A stretch of DNA of 35,314 nt from Burkholderiaceae bacterium. Its GTDB lineage: Bacteria; Pseudomonadota; Gammaproteobacteria; Burkholderiales; Burkholderiaceae_C. The notes under the pieces were generated by a model. It did not search any database. It was given only the letters and a program-made list of their open reading frames with translations, and was not told the DNA's origin. Position numbers and translations under genes: made by a program. Positions 30,339 through 35,314 of this stretch are shown in pieces (positions within the stretch are counted from its first letter, which is position 1; each line of letters opens with the position of its first letter). Location: positions 1 through 35,314 of the forward strand of contig JAMLIQ010000026.1 in assembly GCA_023954095.1 (NCBI GenBank). The letters are read 5' to 3'.

Positions 30339-31619
30339 TCAGCGCCCCACGGCAGTGGTCAGCGCCACACCGGCATCACCCACCGTGGCGTGCGATGCCT
30401 GACCGGGCGTCCAGGCGGCGAGGCGGGGGCGCACCTTGTCGCCCGCCTGCACAACCCCCGCGCGCAGCACCACATCACCTTCGGAAAGCCCGTCCAGCAC
30501 CTCAAAGGCATCCAGCGTGCGCAGGCCCATGCGCAGCTCCATGGGCTGCGCACGCCCATCCCGCACCACCAGCACCTGGGCCACGTCGCCGCGCGGCGGC
30601 CCGTTGAGCACCGACAGCGGCAGTACGGCGGTACGTTCGCGCCGCCCCGTTTCCACTTCGACGGACAGCGTCATGTCTTCACGCAAAAACCCGGGTGGCG
30701 GGGCATCGAGCACCAGGCGAACCTCGATGGCGCCGCGCTGCGCATCCACTCCGGGGGCGATGGACAGCACGCGCGCGGCCAGCCGCTGCTGGGCAAAGGC
30801 ATCCGCCACCACGGCAGCCTGCTGGCCGGCTGCAAGCTGCCCCAGGAAAAGTTCATCCACCTGCGCCACCAATTGGGTGGGCCCCGCCAGCGCGAGGGTC
30901 AACAGGGGCTTGCCCGGCTGCACGATCTGCCCCGGTTCAACGGAGCGCAGCAGCACGCGGGCATCGGTGGGTGCACGCAGTGTGGCCTGCGCCAGGCGCG
31001 CACGCGCCGCCACCACGGCAGCACGGGCCACATCCCACTGCGCCTGGGCCTGGGCCATGTCGGTGCCTGCTTCGGCCAGGGCCTGCGACTGCGCACGGGC
31101 ACCGGCCTGCTGGGCCCGGGCCACATCCAATGCGCGGCGGGCCTCATCGCGCTGCGCTGCGCTGTAGAAACCCTGTGCCACCAGCGGCTCGACGCGGTCC
31201 AGGTGGGCCTGCGCGGCGCGCACCGTGGCATCGGCCTGTGCCAGGCCCGCCTGCGCCGCCATGCGGCCCGTACTGCGCACTCCGGCAAGGCGGGCACGGG
31301 TCTGGCGCTCGGTGGCCTCGGCCTGCACCAAGGCAGCCTGCCACTCTTCGGATTCCAGCTGCACCAGGGCGTCACCCGCCCGCACCTGGGCACCTTCGCC
31401 CACCTGCACACGCGCCACGCGCCCGGTCACGGTGCTGCCAATCTCCACCCGCGAAAGAGTGGCCACCCGCGCAGAAAACTGCAAGGTACGCAACAGGGGC
31501 GCCTGGCGCACCTGCAAGACATCGACACGCGGACCGCGCAGAGCGAAGAAGGCTGCACCCAGCACCACCAGCAGCGCGCCAGCGCCCAGCCACCACCCTG
31601 CGCCGCGAGGTGACTTCAT
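30339..31619 (-). CDS. Periplasmic adaptor (HlyD/MacA-type membrane fusion protein)
   Basis: 426 residues from the ATG at 31619, whose A is also the last base of the ruvB TGA stop; a GTG one codon upstream is the alternative. One N-terminal membrane helix (WLGAGALLVVLGAAFFAL) is followed by a barrel-sandwich half (VEIGSTVTGRVARVQVGEGA), a long Ala/Gln-rich helical hairpin (about 95-200), the second lipoyl half (VEPGQIVQPGKPLLTLA) and beta-barrel regions. It would link the ABC permease to an outer-membrane channel. Stop-start coupling to ruvB is unusual for an exporter component. Confidence 0.88.
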   Translation of the reverse strand: MKSPRGAGWWLGAGALLVVLGAAFFALRGPRVDVLQVRQAPLLRTLQFSARVATLSRVEIGSTVTGRVARVQVGEGAQVRAGDALVQLESEEWQAALVQAEATERQTRARLAGVRSTGRMAAQAGLAQADATVRAAQAHLDRVEPLVAQGFYSAAQRDEARRALDVARAQQAGARAQSQALAEAGTDMAQAQAQWDVARAAVVAARARLAQATLRAPTDARVLLRSVEPGQIVQPGKPLLTLALAGPTQLVAQVDELFLGQLAAGQQAAVVADAFAQQRLAARVLSIAPGVDAQRGAIEVRLVLDAPPPGFLREDMTLSVEVETGRRERTAVLPLSVLNGPPRGDVAQVLVVRDGRAQPMELRMGLRTLDAFEVLDGLSEGDVVLRAGVVQAGDKVRPRLAAWTPGQASHATVGDAGVALTTAVGR

Positions 31620-32686
31620 CACGGCGTTTCCGCGTCGAACAAACCGCCCGCACCCTGCGGCGCCGCAACGCCCAGGTGCCGGTAGGCGGCCAGCGTGGCA
31701 ATGCGCCCGCGCGGCGTGCGCTGCAAGAATCCCTGCTGGATCAGGTAGGGCTCGATCACGTCCTCGATGGTGCCCGCCTCCTCGCCAATGCTGGCGGCAA
31801 TGTTGTCCAGCCCCACGGGCCCGCCGTCAAAGCGGTGGATCACGGCCTCCAGGAGCTTGCGGTCCATCACGTCGAAGCCCTGCGGATCGACATCGAGCAT
31901 GGCCAGCGCACGGTTCGCCATGTCCAGCGTGATGCGCCCGGTGCCCTTGACCTGGGCATAGTCGCGCACACGGCGCAGCAATCGGTTGGCAATGCGCGGC
32001 GTGCCCCGGGAGCGGCGTGCCAGTTCGACGCCGCCCTCCGCGTCCATGGGCGTTCCCAGCAAGGCGGCGCTGCGCGTGACGATGCGGGCCAGTTCCTCGG
32101 GGGTATAAAACTCCAGCCGCGCCACGATGCCAAAACGGTCGCGCAGCGGGTTGGTCAGCATGCCCGCCCGTGTGGTGGCTCCCACCAGGGTGAAGGGCTG
32201 CAAGTCAAGCTTGATGGAGCGGGCTGCCGGGCCTTCGCCGATCATGATGTCGATCTGGTAGTCCTCCAGCGCCGGGTAGAGAATTTCTTCGACGACGGGC
32301 GAGAGCCGGTGGATCTCGTCGATGAACAGGACGTCGTTCTTCTCGAGGTTGGTCAGCAGTGCCGCCAGATCCTTGGGCTTTTCGAGTACCGGACCGCTGG
32401 TCTGGCGCAGGTTCACACCCAGTTCAGCAGCGATGATGTGGCTGAGCGTGGTCTTGCCCAGACCCGGCGGTCCAAACAGCAGCACATGGTCCAGCGCCTC
32501 GCTCCGGTGGCGGGCGGCACCGATGAAAATCTCCAGCTGCTCGCGCGCCTTGGCCTGGCCCACGTACTCCTGCAGCAGCTTGGGGCGCAGGGCGCGCTCC
32601 AGCGCCTCTTCCTGCGGTGAAGTGGGCGCCGCAGACACCATGCGTTTCGGTGGCGCGGGAGCAAAATCGTCGGTTTGGATGGTCAC
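31619..32686 (-). CDS. ruvB: Holliday junction branch-migration ATPase RuvB
   Basis: 355 residues. An N-terminal tail leads to the AAA+ core with [20 protein letters not shown], Walker A GPPGLGKT (72-79), Walker [13 protein letters not shown] and sensor/arginine motifs [19 protein letters not shown]. The C-terminal winged helix has [20 protein letters not shown]. RuvB forms hexamers driven by ATP that move Holliday junctions with RuvA. The normal partner ruvA lies about 2.3 kb upstream on the same strand, split from ruvB by an islet. The ATG at 32686 is preceded by AT-rich DNA unlike the rest of the window. Confidence 0.96.
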   Translation of the reverse strand: MTIQTDDFAPAPPKRMVSAAPTSPQEEALERALRPKLLQEYVGQAKAREQLEIFIGAARHRSEALDHVLLFGPPGLGKTTLSHIIAAELGVNLRQTSGPVLEKPKDLAALLTNLEKNDVLFIDEIHRLSPVVEEILYPALEDYQIDIMIGEGPAARSIKLDLQPFTLVGATTRAGMLTNPLRDRFGIVARLEFYTPEELARIVTRSAALLGTPMDAEGGVELARRSRGTPRIANRLLRRVRDYAQVKGTGRITLDMANRALAMLDVDPQGFDVMDRKLLEAVIHRFDGGPVGLDNIAASIGEEAGTIEDVIEPYLIQQGFLQRTPRGRIATLAAYRHLGVAAPQGAGGLFDAETP

Positions 32687-32858
32687 AACATTCCAAAATG
32701 AACCAAAGAATCAAGTACACATTGATCTGCACCAAGACATAGGCACTAACCCCTATGCTGAGAGATGTTCATCAATGTACTATTTTCTCAGAGAAACCCC
32801 TGAAGGAGGCGATAAATCAAATCACACTGAAAGATCAGCAAAATACATTCAATAAATC
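32687..32858. other. AT-rich intergenic region between ruvB and the secreted protein
   Basis: 172 bp, visibly lower in GC than the rest of the window. It must carry promoters for ruvB (minus) and the secreted protein (plus). CTGAGA (32758-32763) can pair with TCTCAG (32786-32791). AAGGAGG near 32803 has no start codon at a usable distance. A 26-codon frame (32775-32855) exists but has no support. I recognise no known riboswitch. Confidence 0.4.
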
Positions 32859-33404
32859 ATGAAAAAACTCAAATACCCTATTTTCTGCGCATTATCATCC
32901 TTCATAATATCCTCACACGCAGGCCTTTTAAATATCAGCACCAATAATCTTCAATCACGAACCGCACCAGCATCGGGCTGCACCATTATTGAGAGCGGAG
33001 GAGCAACATTCCAAGGTCAAAAGATATTGGTTGTATTTGCGGAATCCAATGAAGAAAATTCAGACTCTACATTGACAGTGCAAGATCTGAAAGGACTCAA
33101 TGTTTGGACCAACGACGATTGGCTCGGGAATAGATATCTCAACGGAAGCCTCCGTGGCGGAGATTCCGCCAGCATCACCAGCGTCTATACCGCCGGGGTC
33201 GGCCGCACGCCCAAAAGACCTACAGATGCAGGCATACTGGTCGCATTTAATCCTGGCGAAGCAATATGTGCATTCTCCAAAGAAAGAACCACTGATAATC
33301 TGAAAAGCGTCAGCATTTCGATCACAGATGTCACCTCTTTGAGCACAAAGAGCTATTCCATAGAATCCAATGACATCCTGAATAATCTGATCAATACAAA
33401 ATAA
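32859..33404 (+). CDS. AT-rich secreted protein of unknown function
   Basis: 181 residues. Signal peptide with basic start and hydrophobic core, cleaved near ISSHA (about residue 21). The mature protein is Ser/Thr/Asn-rich and probably all-beta, with two Cys (about 41 and 137) that may pair. The order LLNIST, WTNDDWLGN and DAGILVAFNPGEAICAF recalls a recurrent secreted beta-sandwich pattern (LNIST...NDDW...DAAI...PG.Y), from memory only. Base composition is near 43% GC and codon choice unlike its neighbours, which suggests recent transfer. It has no clear ribosome site. It faces the protease gene across a shared hairpin. Confidence 0.65.
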   Translation: MKKLKYPIFCALSSFIISSHAGLLNISTNNLQSRTAPASGCTIIESGGATFQGQKILVVFAESNEENSDSTLTVQDLKGLNVWTNDDWLGNRYLNGSLRGGDSASITSVYTAGVGRTPKRPTDAGILVAFNPGEAICAFSKERTTDNLKSVSISITDVTSLSTKSYSIESNDILNNLINTK

Positions 33405-33417
33405 TATTCAGATCATC

Positions 33418-33447
33418 TCTTCCAAACGTCCAAGCCCGTTTGGAAGA
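33418..33447. terminator. Bidirectional hairpin between secreted protein and protease genes
   Basis: TCTTCCAAACG (33418-33428) and CGTTTGGAAGA (33437-33447) are a perfect 11-bp inverted repeat with an 8-base loop. It sits 13 nt after one stop and 2 nt before the other, so it can serve both convergent genes. A long U tract is missing on both sides. Confidence 0.65.
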
Positions 33448-33449
33448 AT

Positions 33450-34958
33450 TCACTTCGGACCCAGCAATATCGAAAAAAGACTACCCAGCGCGGAGCCTCC
33501 ATCGCTTTTGTCGGCCAGCCATTTCTTGATTCCGTCGTTATAGGCAACATCCAAGCGCCCATACACGTCAAAACCACCGGTGGCGGTGCAGCTGACCGCA
33601 CCGCCATACAGCGTGCCCACTACGCTGCTGCCGCGAAACAACGCCGAGCCGCTGCTGCCACCTTCCGTGGTTCCGCTGGACCACTGCACCCGGTAGTAGT
33701 TGCCCGCATTCCCATTGCAGGTGAACTCCGTTCCTGAACCGCTGGTACAGGATGACTGGCCGACCAACGTCCCAAAGCTCACCTTGAGCAGATCGGCTCG
33801 CGGATGGTGCAAACCGAATACGGTCGTGCCACTCGCCTGCGGCGTGGCATCCCAGGCTGCAAATACGGCTCCGGGAGGGGGGGCATCGTTGAGCTGAACC
33901 AGGGCGGTATCGCTCGCGTCGCTGGCATACAGCAAGGTCGCACCTCCAAAACGGCGCACCGAGTTCGGCGAGAGTGTGCGGCTGTTGCAAGTGGGGGAGC
34001 GGTAGAACCAGTCCGTCTGCAGGCTGCTGGCTGCAGCCTGGGTGGAAATACAGTGGTTGGCACTTAAGAAATACGGTGTTCCAGAAGATGCCAGATCGTT
34101 CAGCAGCGTGCCCGTACAGGCATAGGTGCTTCCGTTCTTGGTAAACACCATGCGCGCCACAGCATTGCGCTGCGCTGCAACCTCGTCATGGCAGCTCGCG
34201 TCCAGATTGCAGGTATCGGACTCATTGATCTTGCTGGCCAGCGCCTCCTCCGGCAGCACCGATAGATTTTCGAAAATATGCGAAACCTGCGGCACCGAGA
34301 CGCGCAGGGCGCGCGAATCGATGCCGGGCGGGAGCTCGATCTCCAGTGTTTGCTCGTCCGCTCCCAGCTCCGGCGTCCACCAGGTGCGTGCGGCGTCCCC
34401 GGTTTCTCCTGCGGCCAGATTGCGCTCAATGGTTTGAAGCACCTGCTGTCCAACAACCTCATAGACTGTCTCAGGCCGTGCCTGGCTATATACCCTCAGC
34501 AAGGCCTTGGCTGGCAATGCCTCCACACGCAACCCAAGCCGCAATCCTTGCGCTCCGCTGGCAGAGACACTCAGCGCCGCTACTTTCCCACCCATCGGGG
34601 TATCCCTCCAATGCCATCGGGCGGCAAGATTGTCGGGGGTGGCGGTTTCAACGAGCGCGCGGGACACACCGACCAACCGCGCCCCGCCTGCCGGCAATGC
34701 AACGCCCTTTGCCCAGACGAGCTCCCCCAACTGAATCTGTACCGACAACGGCACGGCCGATGACGCCAGTGAGCGAGACTTGACTCCTGCAGACACCAGC
34801 ACGCCAGACGGCTGAACACGCGCCTGCGATTGCAACAGCGGCGATGCCTGCAACTGAGCCGTCGGCACCGCATCATCTGTACCACCGCCACACGCTGCAA
34901 GGCTCGAAGCCATCGCCAGCCACACGACCCATCGCATCACACCCACTCTGTTCTGCAT
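33450..34958 (-). CDS. Lipoprotein trypsin-like serine protease (lysyl endopeptidase-like)
   Basis: 502 residues from the ATG at 34958, which has AAGGAA upstream. The lipobox LAAC (Cys23) is followed by GGG, so it is a probable lipoprotein. Residues about 30-250 form a beta-rich N-terminal domain. The S1-fold catalytic domain has His302 (PYFLSANHC), Asp350 (ASDTALVQL) and Ser436 (TTEGGSSGSALF), a complete triad. The 'ANHC' and 'GSSGS' forms resemble Achromobacter lysyl endopeptidase-type enzymes. Several cysteines (CNLDASC, YACTG, CNSRT, CTSGSG, CNGN, SCTATGG) fit disulfides. The N-domain could be a propeptide. Its GC is lower than the flanking housekeeping genes; it lies between ruvA and ruvB. 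Confidence 0.88.
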   Translation of the reverse strand: MQNRVGVMRWVVWLAMASSLAACGGGTDDAVPTAQLQASPLLQSQARVQPSGVLVSAGVKSRSLASSAVPLSVQIQLGELVWAKGVALPAGGARLVGVSRALVETATPDNLAARWHWRDTPMGGKVAALSVSASGAQGLRLGLRVEALPAKALLRVYSQARPETVYEVVGQQVLQTIERNLAAGETGDAARTWWTPELGADEQTLEIELPPGIDSRALRVSVPQVSHIFENLSVLPEEALASKINESDTCNLDASCHDEVAAQRNAVARMVFTKNGSTYACTGTLLNDLASSGTPYFLSANHCISTQAAASSLQTDWFYRSPTCNSRTLSPNSVRRFGGATLLYASDASDTALVQLNDAPPPGAVFAAWDATPQASGTTVFGLHHPRADLLKVSFGTLVGQSSCTSGSGTEFTCNGNAGNYYRVQWSSGTTEGGSSGSALFRGSSVVGTLYGGAVSCTATGGFDVYGRLDVAYNDGIKKWLADKSDGGSALGSLFSILLGPK

Positions 34959-35001
34959 CGTTGTTCCTTCTTGTTCCTGCTGGTTCAGCACACGCCAGAT
35001 G

Positions 35002-35314
35002 TTATTTCGCCAACGCCTTGAGCGCCAGCTTGATCCCCTCGCTCACCCCCACATCTCCTGGCAGCGCCTTGAGTGCCGCCGCCGCCTCCTTGTCGTTGTA
35101 CCCCAGCGCCAGCAGCGCCTGCAGAATGTCGGCCTGGGCCTCGCTGGTGGCATGGGCCTGGGTGCCGCCCATGTCAGCGCCCAACTTGCCCTTGAGCTCC
35201 AGCAGCAGCCGCTCGGCGGTTTTCTTGCCGATACCCGGCACCTTGACCAGGCGCCCGGCCTCCTGCAAGGTGATGGCCTGCGCCAGGTCCTGCACTCCCA
35301 TGCCGCTCAGGATG
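35002..35314 (-). CDS. ruvA: Holliday junction DNA-binding protein RuvA, C-terminal part (cut by window end)
   Basis: The gene runs off the window end; about 103 C-terminal residues are visible. [17 protein letters not shown] leads to the second helix-hairpin-helix ([20 protein letters not shown]), which binds the junction backbone. A short variable linker ([16 protein letters not shown]) and domain III ([20 protein letters not shown]) follow, the part that contacts RuvB. The stop TAA is at 35002-35004, 43 nt from the protease start codon. The in-frame ATG at 35301 is internal, since the conserved ILSG precedes it. Confidence 0.93.
   Translation of the reverse strand, partial: ILSGMGVQDLAQAITLQEAGRLVKVPGIGKKTAERLLLELKGKLGADMGGTQAHATSEAQADILQALLALGYNDKEAAAALKALPGDVGVSEGIKLALKALAK

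Noticed and set aside
32709-32735. ATCAA...TTGAT pair upstream of the ruvB start as a second FNR-like site
   Set aside because: The half-sites are in the reverse order and the spacer is wrong for FNR, and neither flanking gene suggests anaerobic control.
32740-32820. Possible riboswitch suggested by CTGAGA and a GGAGG-containing region
   Set aside because: CTGAGA recalls the TPP box, but the rest of that consensus is absent, and no c-di-GMP or glycine aptamer core is present either.
32775-32855. A 26-codon frame ending just before the AT-rich secreted protein
   Set aside because: There is no ribosome site, no similarity to a known leader peptide and the region is AT-rich, where short frames arise easily.

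Overview
The window is high-GC (roughly 68-70% by eye), densely packed chromosomal DNA of a betaproteobacterium, most likely Burkholderiales, family Comamonadaceae (Acidovorax/Alicycliphilus-like). The grounds are gene content, codon bias and several copies of a short dispersed repeat (core atagct...agcgct...aggcc) that I associate with that family. I could run no search, so every assignment rests on motifs and context. I saw no rRNA, tRNA, IS element, CRISPR array or origin.

Layout. 1-2758: tail of an AidB-like acyl-CoA dehydrogenase with its terminator, a GST, a small conserved protein and the CCA-adding enzyme (cca), which carries two in-frame copies of the repeat. 2763-6687: a complete metal-stress unit. 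An ECF sigma factor with its NrsF-type anti-sigma faces a bufferin operon (bufA1-bufB-bufC-doxX), and both directions have an exact GTAACC-N16-CGAA promoter. 6693-8531: thioredoxin 2, a DUF2905 membrane protein and a MidA/NDUFAF7-like methyltransferase. 8541-14453: a pterin module (FolM-like SDR plus two tandem FolB/FolX-like proteins), ttcA, a DUF4136 lipoprotein, a histidine phosphatase, a D-threonine aldolase-type PLP enzyme and a YhhN-type lysoplasmalogenase with another in-frame repeat.

14455-20872: a LysR regulator diverges from a six-gene catabolic operon (VOC enzyme, TRAP transporter dctQ-dctM-dctP, FAH hydrolase, zeta-GST isomerase). The layout resembles a gentisate/homogentisate-type lower pathway without the usual cupin dioxygenase. 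20869-28265: heme d1 biosynthesis for cd1 nitrite reductase. nirE is on the minus strand; nirC-nirF-nirDL-nirG-nirH-nirJ-nirN are on the plus strand and nearly all overlap or abut. One FNR/DNR-type box lies between the two arms. The structural gene nirS is not in the window. A repeat copy doubles as a hairpin/U-tract terminator after nirN.

28360-35314: an ABC exporter (adaptor, FtsX-fold permease, ATPase) directly follows ruvB. ruvA, cut by the window end, is separated from ruvB by an islet holding a lipoprotein trypsin-like protease and a distinctly AT-rich secreted protein of unknown function. The points most worth following are the paired divergent ECF promoters, the VOC/TRAP/FAH operon, the repeat-derived peptides in conserved genes and the ruvA/ruvB islet.
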